From the NCBI GenBank assembly GCA_002794735.1, contig NBAZ01000011.1, positions 868,001 through 932,000 on the forward strand: DNA of 64,000 nucleotides, in the 5' to 3' direction. This document shows, one piece after another, positions 48,184-59,693 of the stretch. The position numbers and the translations under genes are program-made. The notes beneath the pieces are model-generated. The model did not search any database, had not been told where the DNA came from, and worked only from the letters and a program-made list of their open reading frames with translations. The stretch is from Pyrrhoderma lamaoense (lineage: Eukaryota; Basidiomycota; Agaricomycetes; Hymenochaetales; Hymenochaetaceae). How positions within the stretch are numbered: the stretch's first letter is position 1; every line of letters starts with the position of its first letter.

Positions 48184-50080
48184 ATGTCGGACACAAGTAA
48201 CAATATAGCTACTTGTAACTCGCAATTCAGTTGGATGAATAACGAGCTTTCTCAAACCCCATGTGAAGTTGGAAGTGATTTAATCACTTTTTGTCATGGT
48301 ATTCCTTCCGTACCTCACTCCCTTTATTTCCGCTTTCTGAACTCGGTCAATAGACAAAGAACTTATTTTGTCCCCATTGAGCGGGAGTAGCTCTGGGACT
48401 GCGGTTTACACGGCTCCAAATGGAGCATCTGCAACTGTCTGCAGCTGGTACGGGGTTACAGTCTCTTTTACCAAGACCTAACTTGACTTCTGAATACTTC
48501 GGCGTCTTCATAGTTCATGGGCCGCTTATAACCTCATAGAAGCATGTACAATTTGTCAGGGATTTCCAGCAAAGGGGTAAGTACGATACTTTACTGCTGC
48601 CTACGAGCAAAATGGACAACTAAATGGACGGAACTTTCAGCTGGGAATACTGGATCGATTCTGGATGTCAATCGTTGGACCTTGTATCCTCATCTACGTG
48701 AGCAACTACATATTGTCCGTCCCAACCATTGACTGATATCTATCCCGTCCTCTTAACAAGGTATTTCCCTTCGAATATCTCGTTTTCTAACGATACGAGA
48801 ATACCGGAGTGGGCAATAGTTGATCGTAAGTATCATTTGTATCATTTTGACTACTAAAAATATAGAATGGTGATCGGTCGTCGTAATAGCCGAAAACTGG
48901 ACCGAGCAAACCTTCAATACTAATGAAGCTCAAGAAATTGCCTCCCAGAGTAAGACCGGATGACTACTCATAGGTGTATTGATATATTAAGATATGTTGA
49001 TAAATAGACATCTCGGACGTAACTAGCAGCGGCGCCTCTCAGCCTTCTGCTTCCTTTATTTCCTCAAGTGGAAAGAAAGTCCCAGTCGGAGCAATTGTTG
49101 GGGGCGTTATTGCCGGGGTCATAGTTCTAATCATAATCGCTCTCCTTGTCTGGTACTTTCTTTTCGTTCTCCCTCGGAAGTCTCGATCGCGAGCAGCATC
49201 TCGAAAAATCGATCTAAATGCGGATGATAATGTAACCGAGCAAGCTTCTGGAAACCCACTAATTTCTCATCTACATGTGCATGGGTTCGAAGCTCCAAGC
49301 GGAATCTTTTCAAACGGATATGTACCTCCTCAAGCACATCAGCAACAGCAACAAAGAGTATCACAAGGCGTCTTTGATGGTTATCCTGTATCCTCTTCTC
49401 AAGGTTCTGCGAATACTAACGCTCTAGTACCTGGACTAATACGCACTAATCGTAATTCTCGAGACTCGATCCCAACCGTGGCCGAACAACTAGACGAGAA
49501 GCGTCGAATTCGGGCCGCGCGTCAAAATAGTGGAGGAATAGGTACGACGCGCCCTCCTTTGTCTAATGCCCAAGGACGAACCGGAAGTAGTAGTAGAATT
49601 GCCGGTGGGAGTCAAGAAGATCTAAGTTCCAGCCTGAGCGGGATGATCAGCCACACTAATTCCCAAGTACCCACTACTGCTGTTCCTGATAATACTGGCT
49701 TAGATTCACCGCAAGATGGCAGAATACTTAGAAATGGAGGGAAAAGGGGGCAGCGTGGGGAGGAGAAACGTAAACAATCACGGTTAGGGCGAAGGATGGT
49801 GATGAATATGGGCTCAGTCGCTTCGGAATCAGAAGCAGGCGATACTATCGACCATACTGAAGCTGATGCTGATAGTAATGATAATAATAATGAGCCGAAC
49901 GCATTCAGAGCTCATGCCCCTGACTCAAATCAAATATCCGTACCGCATGGTGGAACTGTTGCAAAGGAAGGCGAATCAGTCAGTACGAGTGATATCATTG
50001 CCCGTGTTCCTGGTGCACGAGTGCCTAACGCTCGAGAACGCGAGAATCCTCCGCCGTCATATTCAACTCCTGATTCTTGA
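48184..50080 (+). CDS. Array copy F: divergent, intact type I membrane protein with PPxY tail
   Basis: The ATG at 48184 opens ATCNSQFSWMNNELSQTPC. Introns 48299-48353 and later ones join without frame breaks. The second exon reads KELILSPLSGSSSG and ends YTAPNGASATVCSW. Next come SWAAYNLIEACTICQGF; WEYWIDSGC (where other copies have W..Y.TNC); YFPSNISFSNDTRIPEW; and NWTEQTFNTNEAQEIA. The last exon (from about 49012) has a Ser-rich stalk, GAIVGGVIAGVIVLIIIALL, a membrane helix and a long tail. The tail has poly-Gln and Arg/Gly/Ser-rich stretches and ends NPPPSYSTPDS (PPSY). It lacks YPYD and HGYP. It is the least similar copy yet the cleanest, so it may be the parental gene of the array. No signal exon was found. 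Confidence 0.75.
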
Positions 50081-51403
50081 TACTTGAGAAGGGCAATTTC
50101 TTTAAATATCTTTTCGATGAACTCGATCTCACCGGATTTCTCGATGATATCTAACTACGTTAACGTTTGATATAGTACTATTATTTCTTGGCAAGAGATT
50201 TGGAAGCAGCGAGAGGGGAGATAGTTTATACATACACATCTATGTATGTACACGTGTACATCAACTTTCACTCATGGACGTGTTTAGCCACGATCAAACT
50301 ATTCTACGGACACTTCTTTCATCCATTTTTTTTCGCATCTTTCCTGCAATTACTATTAGGCAATCATGTTGTTTATCTATAGCTCTCCATCTACACCATC
50401 TTTCTCTATTTCTTCTCTTCTCTCCCCTTATCTCACCTCGCTATCCCTGTAACACCGTCGATTGTGACGGACATCACATGTATTCCTCCGTGTATACATA
50501 ACGCATTGTTCGATAATTCACAGTTGCTTTTTGCTTTGTTTTTTCAGGTGGAAAGGGGGGGGGTGATTTACCGTGAGATAAATATAGTAATTATCGAGTC
50601 ACGCGTTATGATCATAAGGTTCACCCCGGAACCTTTTCTAGTTCTAATGCTTCATACAAAGTAAGGATTCTAGCCAAGTTAAAGAGCATTTATATGTATC
50701 ATTCCGAGGAGATAATGATGAAGAACACTTCCTTCAAAGTCTGAGTAGCAGATAATGCATAAGCTATGATCAATGGTAATATGAAATCTTCCTGTCTTCA
50801 ATAACAAACAAGAAGCTATAGATTGCTGTTATATTGATTGATTCCCATCCAAACTAGTTCGACTTGTCCATCTGCTCATTTCGCTGCATTGACTTGTTAT
50901 CTAGTATTATCGTTGCCTATATGATCATGAGGAAATGATAGCTTCGAGTGCACGAGATCAAATGATTGTTTTACAGATACTTCCAAGATAGTTCTTGCGC
51001 TTCATATATATTTACACTACTATAACAATGACTTGCTAAGTTGCCATGAGGTGATACGGAAGGGTGGATGGATGCAAGAGAAAATATCTGAAGAGAGAAA
51101 TAGAAACATTAAACAGGGAACAAGAAGACAGAAGAGTATGCGTAATAGCAGTACAAGATACAAAAGGCAGGCAAGACCATGTCCTTGCCAAGAAAAAAAT
51201 TAATAATTGCAGTGAAGAGTGGAAGTTGGGAATATGATGCACGAGGAAAAAGCTTGCGTAAAGAGTTCAATCATCGTTGATATGTATCATGCCAAATCGT
51301 AGAGTTGCCAGAGTCTGAGGATTGCCTCAGGTAGAGAGAAAGTAGAGAGTAACAATTGAGGAAAAAGTTTATGCAGAAGGATAAGTTCGAGGCCGTTAGA
51401 CAA
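50081..51403. other. Intergenic, right border of the array, with a 14-bp palindrome
   Basis: Convergent 3' flanks of copy F and the antiporter gene. Contains the perfect palindrome TGTACACGTGTACA at 50247-50260 and a G9 run at 50555-50563. No gene was recognised; ORFs at 50274-50664 are T-rich and unsupported. Confidence 0.45.
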
Positions 51404-54400
51404 TCATTCGCCATTCTGCTTGGCTGCCTGGAGGACAACTAGACCGGCTTCACAGCCTACTGCGACCAACGCAGCTGCAACATCACCGATCGTCTTACGC
51501 ACTTCACCATCGATGGGCCCATGCTCCTCACCAAGCTGCTTCAGTTCTTCACTGTAATCGTGCAGACGACGCGAACGACCCAGCACGACAAAGTGAACCC
51601 GTCCATTAGGACCAGAAGTAGAGTTTGCAGCCTCAAGAACTGTATGCAGTGGTCGAGAAGTGGCGCGTTTCTCGAATTTGACGCGTGACAAAGCTTTTAC
51701 GACTCGAGGGGGTAGATTGTCTTCTGAGTTTGCCGAAGTGTAACGTTCCCAGATGAGCTTGTCAGCCGTCTCAGATTGTATGCGCTTGACTGTTGATATC
51801 GGTCCACGCAACGAGTCATGGTGATGAGCAGCGTACTAATAGGAAAGTGAATAGATAAATCTTTTACTACATATTTCTGTTAGCGAGTTTTACTTACAGA
51901 TGCATTGGTAAGAGGTCCTAGGTTCATATTTACGGCCGCAGCATGCTCGTCAATACCAGTTATATGCGCTTCTTCCGGTCTAGTAATCTCCTCGGTGGAC
52001 ATACCCTGCTCCTTTGTCAACATCAGAACAGTTGCAGTAACATTTGGATTGGAGCACAGTTGGATGACAAATTCAAGGGCGAGTCGATCATCCGGTCCAC
52101 CAAAGAATGGAAGAAGGATGTGATGTGAAGTAGCGTTCCTTCCAGATGGCCCCTTGGGACGAGTACGGTCTACATACAAAGCAACATCCGTATGGCACTG
52201 GGCGAATACACCTCGAACAAACTGTGAATGGACGAGACTCGCTGATTTGGGTGCTTCAGTCATCGCTGAACCAAATAACATATCAAATGGATTCAACGAT
52301 GGACCATGTGCCGGAGTGTTTGGTACAGCCGGAGTTGTAGGTGCCGTAGTAGGGTTAGCATCATGCGCTAGATGCACGCTTGGAGGCAGCCAAGGCACAA
52401 GAACAAGGTGAGTACCATTTTCCCGTGCTCGATCTGCAACTCGGGACGCTAGATCACTGTACGTGACAACTGAAAGCGATGACGAGATAGAGAATCCATT
52501 GAGATCACCAAACGTCCTGAAAACATTCAACAAAGGATCTGTGTGTATAAGCTGGTCTGCTTCCGAAGCACGCATAACAGCCGAAGTACGGTCCGAAAGC
52601 TCAATGAGGCGATGCGCATCGACGACAAAGCCCGGATTTTCTTCAGTAGCTGACGAAGCAGAGCTCATAGATTTAGATTTTTCATTTTGGTCATGACCTG
52701 ACAAGCGTTTCTTGGATTCGTCCGAAATTGGGTGTATGAGCTGAGTTAGTGTCATCGCACCGGACAAATGCTCAAGCTTATCAAGGACGACAGTGAAACG
52801 TGTTTTCCACGCGTCTTGATCATCATTCGATTCTTTTCTTAATGTACCCCTCTCATCTTCTGGCTTCTGATAATCAGCCCCTGTATCCCAAACTCGAGTG
52901 CGTTTTCCTTCTGGGTAAAGAGCAAGTACGGCGGGTGTTGTCATGAAGGTTAGCAGTAGGGCCTCAAAGACAAACATAGCGAATACTCGAGGGGTAAGAA
53001 TACCAGCTGAAAGACCGACATTCAACACAATAAGCTCGACCAAGCCCTTGCAACTCATAAGCGAGCCGATAGTGCTAGACTCTCTGACACTAAAGCCACA
53101 TATTTTTGCAGCAATGGAACATCCGAAAAACTTGCCGGAATATGCCAGAGCACAGATACCGATAGTATAGCCCCACGTCACACCATCATCCAGAAGACCT
53201 AAGTTTGTGGAGAGCCCGGACAAAGTAAAGTACTATATTATCATACTCAATCAGTGAAGTTCAGGGTCAAACAAGGAGAAGACGTCATACTCACAAGAGG
53301 CAAGAAGATAATTGAAACCATATCCTCCAACTTTTCCGTCAACGTAATAGCTAGATTTCCTTCACGAGGAACAACTAGTCCAGCTAGGAAGCCACCTAAA
53401 CATGGAAAGGAGGTGAATTAGGTTATGTTGTCAGAGATAAGAATGATAACATGAACCCTGTGAAATAATACACACCAAAGATTGCGTGAACTCCAATAAT
53501 ATCGGTAAAGAATGCGGAACTGAATGTCATAAGTATCGTTGCCGTCATAAAAGTCATTGTTGGACCGTTTTCGATTGACCCAGTATAATGGGCAAGCCAT
53601 TTGAAGAGGCGTCGGACGGGAATTAGTAAGAATAGTGTCCATGCCACAGCAGTTAGCAGAATCCACAAGGCACTGAGTCCAGAAGAGGCGTTGACTAGTG
53701 CAACAGCAAGTGCTAGGAGAGTCCATCCGATGATATCGTTACCTACACCAGCTGAGAGGACGACGATACCGACGGTTGTGTCGACGAGTTTTAGCTCTGT
53801 CAAGATACGACATAACACTGGGAATGCTGTTATAGAAAATGCAACACCCGCGAAAAGCATAAAGTGGGTATATGAAACGTCGGATCCGTCAATATTAATG
53901 TACCTGTTGATTACAAGCACGTTAGAATATATATCCTTCCATATAAGCTTTTTACCCAACTCACCTGTTGTAAATTGGTACTGCCAGTGCTGCACCCAGC
54001 CCAAACGGTAAACACATGCCACCCAACGCTATCGGCATCGAGAATCTGGCATTTTTCTTTATTACACTCGTTTCAATTTCAAGTCCTACAATAAATAAAA
54101 AGAGTACAAGTCCAATGTTTGCAACAAGAGAGAGATATGACAGAGATTCATCAGGGAATATGTGGTTCGTAAAGCCAGGAATGCGTCCAAAAGCGGTTGG
54201 ACCTAAGAGGATACCACCGAGAACCTCGGCGATGACTTTAGGTTGGCGTATGCGTCGTAATATTAACCCAAGTAGCTGAGCGGTGAGGATGATAATGCCT
54301 ACATGTACATGTACGTTGAAAAGTGTGGTTAGTTCGGGGTGTTCTACGCGTAGAATGTACAACATAGACAAAGGCAACAAGAGCCACTCACCGACTTGAA

Positions 54401-54612
54401 CAATCCATAAACGAATTGGATCACTACTAGTGAATTTTGTTGGGTCTGTACCACTGAGTAAACCACCCTGTTTTACGTGACGAATGAGTACTGAAAGAGC
54501 CTGAACTGAAAAAAAAGTGAGTTGCAGGGAGCCGACGTACCTGCTCCGTAGCTGCGCGGCGTTGAATGGAAGTTGCGAGCTTCACGACATTCCTGGAGAA
54601 TTCACCAGGCAT
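51404..54612 (-). CDS. KHA1: K+/H+ antiporter, CPA2 family (KHA1-like)
   Basis: The start is the ATG at 54612 (MPGEFSRNVV). The N-terminal membrane domain has the CPA2 signatures LILRRIRQPKVIAEVLGGIL (near 54270), GPTAFGRIPGF, NIGLVLFLFIVGLEIE, FAGVAFSITAFPVLCRIL, LSAGVGNDIIGWTLLAL (the acidic residues of the ion pathway) and GFLAGLVVPREGNLA. About twelve helices end with MTTPAVLALYPEGKR near 52910. The long cytosolic C-terminus (52900-51404) contains a nucleotide-binding-like USP region (PFFGGPDDRLALEFVIQL; VHFVVLGRSRRLHDY). Yeast Kha1 works in Golgi-like membranes in K+ and pH homeostasis; the same role is inferred. Six or more exons, all in frame. Confidence 0.9.
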
Positions 54613-55360
54613 GATTTGTTTAGTGAAAGTCGTGTGCTGAAAGAGGATGAGGGAGAGTGGAGAAAGGGGGAAGCATTGTTTCTGGATGGAAGATATATAA
54701 TAATATAGGGGGAAGATAATTAACTAGGATAGATTATGCAGAATAACCGGTTGAATAGGCCAAGAGCAGTAATGTGGCGGGGAGGTCGCTAATCATATCA
54801 ACATCGGATGGGCTCTTTGGAAGGTTCGACTCCATTTAGCTATCCGATTTAGAATGTCACTCTCCCCAGGTATACACACGTATACTTAAAAGCCACGATA
54901 AATCCACAGCTCCCCGCTTTTTCAATCTTCTTTGGCTGGCAGATGATTCAACTCCATTCACATGAATGCGCCTAATCAATCTTCTATCTACGCAAATTTA
55001 ACTTCGCACAAGTCGATCCTATTTTCAGCTTATATCACAAGACTTGTCCCGCACTATTGGACATAGTCACTGACCCTGCAATTTGAAATAGTGAAACATA
55101 TATAGCTTGGATGAAGCATTGGATGATTGGAGTCATCTATCCAAACATCCGCAGTGGCGTTATTCGCTCGATATTATGTTGAAACTAACTTTGATTCCGA
55201 GTTCCGGGGACGGATCACAACCTATAATTACTACTACCAGTCATAGGAAGAGATATACCAAATGTGACAACTAAGCAATAGGGAAATAATCAGGGTATAC
55301 CTGACTTCGAAATAAAAATGGGTACAAAACACGCTGAAAGTGACACCCAATTCGCCGCCT
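54613..55360. other. Intergenic, promoter of the antiporter
   Basis: No supported gene. It holds the antiporter upstream region (purine-rich on the forward strand near 54640-54720) and the 3' flank of the NmrA-like gene. Confidence 0.45.
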
Positions 55361-56680
55361 TTATCGTTTTCCTGTAATAAGCTCGCCTATGGTAACCTTA
55401 TTCCATCCTTTCTGACGATCTTTACGCGACCCACGCGCTCTTGCCCATGCTTCGACGTTCTTCATCCCTGGGTATAGAGATAAGCATCGAGCGATCAAGT
55501 CTTCGTTAGTTTCTGATGCATTACTACGCGCAAGGCTAATTCGCTCCATGTCTATCATTCTATATGCATATACAAGTCAAGTAAAGAGAGTTTTTGTATA
55601 GACAAAGGGGAAAATAAAATCGGATATTAGACAATTGTATTATTTTATAAAAGAAGACTGAAAAGGGAACTAACAAATTCTTTACATGCTTATTCATTAA
55701 AAGGAGTATTCGAGCAACTGGGGATGGTACACTAGGCATCGAGTGTCCAGCCCCTCGAGCATAAGCTTCCGTAAGCTCCGTAATGGTCAGGGCATCCCCA
55801 AGTACAACAATCTCCTCCCCTGCATGCTCTTCTGAGGCCAGGAACACAGCGAGAGCAATATGACCTATATCGTCAGCCGCCTACTCCATATGTAAGTTCA
55901 TATATCCAAAAGCGATAGTAGTAGTGGTACTATAACTCACAATGAACTGTATCTTTGTGTCTTTCTTGAGCCCTACTTTCAGCACCGAAGTTGTAATCTT
56001 TCCAATTGTGCCATCAAAATTGTCCAAGAAAAAGGTTGGTCTTAATATACTTTGAACATGGAACATACGAAAATATCAATCTCGAATCTTGAACAAGAAA
56101 CGTGTTAAAGACGCACGTCCAACGAAGTCCTTCAAGTGACTTTATGTGTTTCTCGATCTGAACTTTGGCTAACCGATCGGGCTTCAACTCGTCCACGAAA
56201 TCGTCACCGCCTCGTTCAGCGGATGAATATACAAGGTGTTGAACTTTATATTCATGCGAGAGATCAACGATGAGCTGTGGGCCCAAAAAAATATATGATT
56301 TAATGTCAGGTCTTACAGCATGTTGAATTCCAGACTACGCCACCACTTACCTTCCCTTGTCTTTCCTCCCCACTTGAATCTGCGCCAAGTCCAGGAAACG
56401 CAAGAACCAAAAAAACGCCCCATATCCCACTTCCTTTCTCCTTCTCGTCTTCAAAAATTTTACGAATTGACTGTGGGTCGTCAAGATTACCTTCAACGAC
56501 CGTCACTCTGTCTACTTCACCTAATGGATGAGATTTGGCGGAACGTGTTAAAGCTAGAATACGTAAGTCCGATGCGGCCCCCGTAGACAATGTGGCTGCA
56601 ATAAAGGCACTGCCTTGTTTTCCTGTGGCTCCAACGACGAGAATCGTCCGTGGGCTTGATGTACTCTCTTGTGTCTCCAT
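55361..56680 (-). CDS. NmrA-like NAD(P)-binding protein
   Basis: Atypical short-chain dehydrogenase fold of the NmrA/HSCARG type. These proteins bind NAD(P) and sense redox or regulate transcription. The start is the ATG at 56680. The Rossmann motif ILVVGATGKQGSA is at residues 13-25. VVEGNLDDPQSI is the typical second NAD-contact region. Later segments are LVYSSAERGGDD (near 56210), PTFFLDNFDGTIGK (near 56030), ADDIGHIALAVF (near 55860) and VVLGDALTITELTEAYA (near 55790). The C-terminal exon ends TIGELITGKR at 55361. Five or six exons with short introns. A 16-bp palindrome lies about 145 bp upstream of the start. Confidence 0.85.
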
Positions 56681-56824
56681 AGGAAGAATGTAAGATGTTG
56701 AAGAAGGATGGGATATAAGTCGGCTAGCTAAGCGAATTCAATTTCAAAGGGAAGACAATTTAGAGGTATAGGTATAATTCTGACTTCAAGCTACTCGTCT
56801 CGTGAATTCATTCTCAGTGAGCGT

Positions 56825-56840
56825 ACTTAAGTACTTAAGT
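56825..56840. promoter_or_regulatory. 16-bp perfect palindrome upstream of the NmrA-like gene
   Basis: ACTTAAGTACTTAAGT is both a perfect inverted repeat and a tandem of two 8-bp palindromes (ACTTAAGT). It sits about 145 bp upstream of the ATG at 56680. A dimeric transcription-factor site is possible; no known binding protein is claimed. Confidence 0.35.
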
Positions 56841-57019
56841 GTTTCACAAGAAGGATGCCGATATCGTCGCTGTGTGAACGTACCAATTGTCGCTGATGGA
56901 TACTAATGATATATCAATCAACACGATGGTTATTATATTATGTAAGGTATACACTCAATACTAGTACAAATATTAAAGGTAATTTCAAGAACAAGATATT
57001 ATGCATATAGTAATCGTGA

Positions 57020-59693
57020 TTAAATATGACAAGTTTCAATAACCCGCTTTGCCTTCTCATTTCGAGGGACGAATCGGCAGTCGAACTTCACTACCAAACT
57101 ATAATAAAGGGCGTACTCACAGTCATCAGCAATACTCATCGTTGACCTTATGATTTATCACTTACCTAGCCATCCCGGAAGTGAAAGCTACGTTCAACGG
57201 GACCTCTTTCCCAGTTTCGTCCACAGGTGGGAGAATGTCGAAAACTGACAAGAGACTCGACGCCACCATCCATAAGCTTGCTAAAGCGAAGTGTCGTCCA
57301 GGGCAAATTCTACTCAAATGGAGAACGAACCACTTGATTATTATCCGCACAGCAATAATAACGTGGGTAAACTTACCGTCTCCCAAAGCCAAATACTGCA
57401 CTACCAGGATCTAGCACTGTGTTTGATGATTCTTTTACTTGTAAGAATCGGTCTGGGTTGAACTCTGATGGAGCTTCGTAATACTTCTCGTCTTGCATCA
57501 TATTCCTTGGTTCGCATTCAGTTGTATCCAATAATGATGATTTTCACAACAAGTGGATGATGAAGTCTTACCATATATTAGGCATAACAAGGGAACCTCC
57601 GGGTATAAACATTCCATTTAAATCTCCGTCTTGTTTTGCCGCATGGGCTAAACCTTCAGAGAAGGATGTCAGTTATGCCAAACAAGCGAAAGTAACCACA
57701 CCTGAACTATCTTTACCTAATGGAAGCGGAGGTCTCCAGCTTTCAAATTCGTGTCAACAAATCTTAATAAACAGCCAAAAAAAAGCTGGAGAAAGAGTTA
57801 CCGAAGACACTCCTTGAGAATGCAGTCGATGTACGAAAGTGATTTTCTGTCTTCAAATTTTGGAAGACGTTCTCCCCAAGGACGCTATCAAGTTCTTCTT
57901 GCGCCTTCTTTGCTATATGAGGGTGTAGGACCATAGCAAGGACAAAGACTCGAAGAGTATTCGATGTCTAGTTATGTATGTATCCATTGATTAAGATGAA
58001 ATACTATTTGAGAAACCTTGACAACAAATCCTACCGTAGTGACTCCGGCTGATATACCAAAGCAATACGCACACAAATCATGAGTGTTATAAATATTCTA
58101 GAGGACCGTAGCACATGGCTGACCTCTATACATGGATCCGCATACATCTCTTATAGATTCAACGACGACTTGGTCGTTCATACCTTTCCTCTCGTATTCG
58201 TTCAACATGTTAGCTAATAATGAAGGTCCTGCTGATCCAGTAGCCTATAAAGTCTTGTTAGAAGAAACGGGTACTGATGTAAGAAATAATGATAATTCAC
58301 TCTCAACTCCTGAACTCTGTCATAAGGAGCATCGAGCATAGTCCTTAGCGCATCTCTTCCTTCATCAGCAAGCTTCCTCAACGATCCTCCCGGTAAAAAC
58401 GAAGGTATCCATCTAACTAGCTCAAAAAAAGTCAGCTTCCGTTCTATCCTTTCTTTTATTTTTCTGAAAGGTGAAAAAAAAGAGAATAAGGGGAGGGGAA
58501 AATTGGGGGGAGGACTGACGAGGAGGGAAAAGGTCAACCGCGGTGGTCCCAGGAGCACCAGGTTTCACAAGGAGGTGTTCCGCGAACTCATTAGCCATAA
58601 CAAGAGGGTCATCCTTCGCCGTAACTGGATGTTCGTACGTGGCTAAAAGTACCGTCGAAGCCGCAAACCTAAATAAACGCACCGAGAGAGAAGAGGGGCA
58701 GGGGAGGGAGGGGGAGGGTAAGTTATAGATGTATCAATGAGAACGAATTAATGCCGAACACTTATTATTATTATCATCGTTTAAAGGAGATATTGCGACA
58801 GCACATACAAGAAATAGACATGATAGATGATTGACTTACTTCTTTGACAAATCCCAAAAATCATCTTGGCTTTCCAAGAGGTCTTTTAGCAACATAAGTG
58901 TGCTCTGTATCTGACATGGTTGGTAGACGTCGATTGCACGAGGGTTAAGTTGTTGAGTTAACAACTTTCGGTGGAGTTTCCACAACTCTCCGTAACTTAA
59001 GAAAGTTACAGAGCGGAGTTTCAACCTATTTAATTAGTTGTTTGTTGTTAGTTTATGATCATGTACAAGTATAGATTTATTGATATTAATATGTATCCAC
59101 AACTCGTTTCGGTACAACTCATCTCTCCGAGGGGTGAGCGGAGAAATGGAAGAGAGGGGCAAAAGAAGAGAGAAGAGAGAAAGGTTGGGGAGATGAGGAG
59201 GGAGGAGTTAATCGTGATCATATGCACACAGAGCTCACATCTCAGGTATGTAAACCATTCGTGGTCTATCCGAATACACAATACTCTGTTTCTCCAATAA
59301 CGCCTTTGCATCCTCAAGTGTGTTTAAAACGACTATCGGTCGACCAAAGACCTCAAAATAAATCACGTTTCCTACAACAAGCCCGTTTTGATTGAGGAAT
59401 CAAAGAGAAGTCCAAAAGATTAGGATTATAAGATATTTACCTAGGGATTTAGACCATTCTGCGAATGTCTGCCAAACGTTCTCTGTTTTGAAGATATCCA
59501 AGCTGCCTACGAGCCAGTTCCCTGAAGGACCAGGGGGCAACTTCAGCCCATCATATCCGAGTCTCCTTCTGCTTCTTCTCCTCTTAACACTAACCCAAGC
59601 TGCCCTTCCAATAAAGAGTCCAAAGACACAAGCTAGAGGTGATAAAAGCAGAATTTTGGACGTCAATGTCAGCTTCAAGTTGAACAGCATCAT
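57020..59693 (-). CDS. Cytochrome P450 monooxygenase
   Basis: ER-anchored haem-thiolate monooxygenase. The start is the ATG at 59693. A hydrophobic anchor comes first, then basic residues and the proline hinge LKLPPGPSGNWLVG. Further signatures in order: VVLNTLEDAKALLEKQS, YSDRPRM (near 59260), LWKLHRKLLTQQL (near 58980), the I-helix AGVTTTSNTL split by an intron near 58020, the K-helix ILKECLR (ExxR, near 57812), WRPPLPLG, PDRF, and the haem-binding FGFGRR joined across an intron to ICPGRHFA (near 57300). The last exon ends KAKRVIETCHI with a stop at 57020-57022. One frame break occurs at CCCC 57874-57877, where one extra base links LDSVLG to ERLPKFEDRKS. The substrate is unknown. It resembles the basidiomycete CYP group often annotated O-methylsterigmatocystin oxidoreductase-like. 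Confidence 0.88.

Larger units (their letters stand above)
34131..50080 (+). repeat. Tandem array of six paralogous single-pass membrane-protein genes (A-F)
   Basis: Six head-to-tail copies on the forward strand: A 34131-36375, B about 38052-39571, C relic 41100-41381, D 42607-44560, E 45727-47360, F 48184-50080. They share exon order and intron phase. The ectodomain exons encode, in order, C..FSWM.N.L.QDPC, then Y/C-W, SWA.YN..(Q/E)AC..CQ, W..Y.TNC, (Y)YP....IP..T.IP.W, and a short N-rich exon. A single long exon then encodes GAIAGGVVGG plus a transmembrane helix, a basic stop-transfer and a cytoplasmic tail of 150-270 residues with PPxY. The repeats are gene-sized and diverged, not recent identical copies. 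Confidence 0.85.

Noticed and set aside
34131..50080. Array interpreted as WSC- or Mid2-family wall sensors
   Set aside because: The Ser/Thr stalk and the WSC cysteine pattern are missing; only the generic helix-plus-basic-tail layout is shared, so no named family is assigned.
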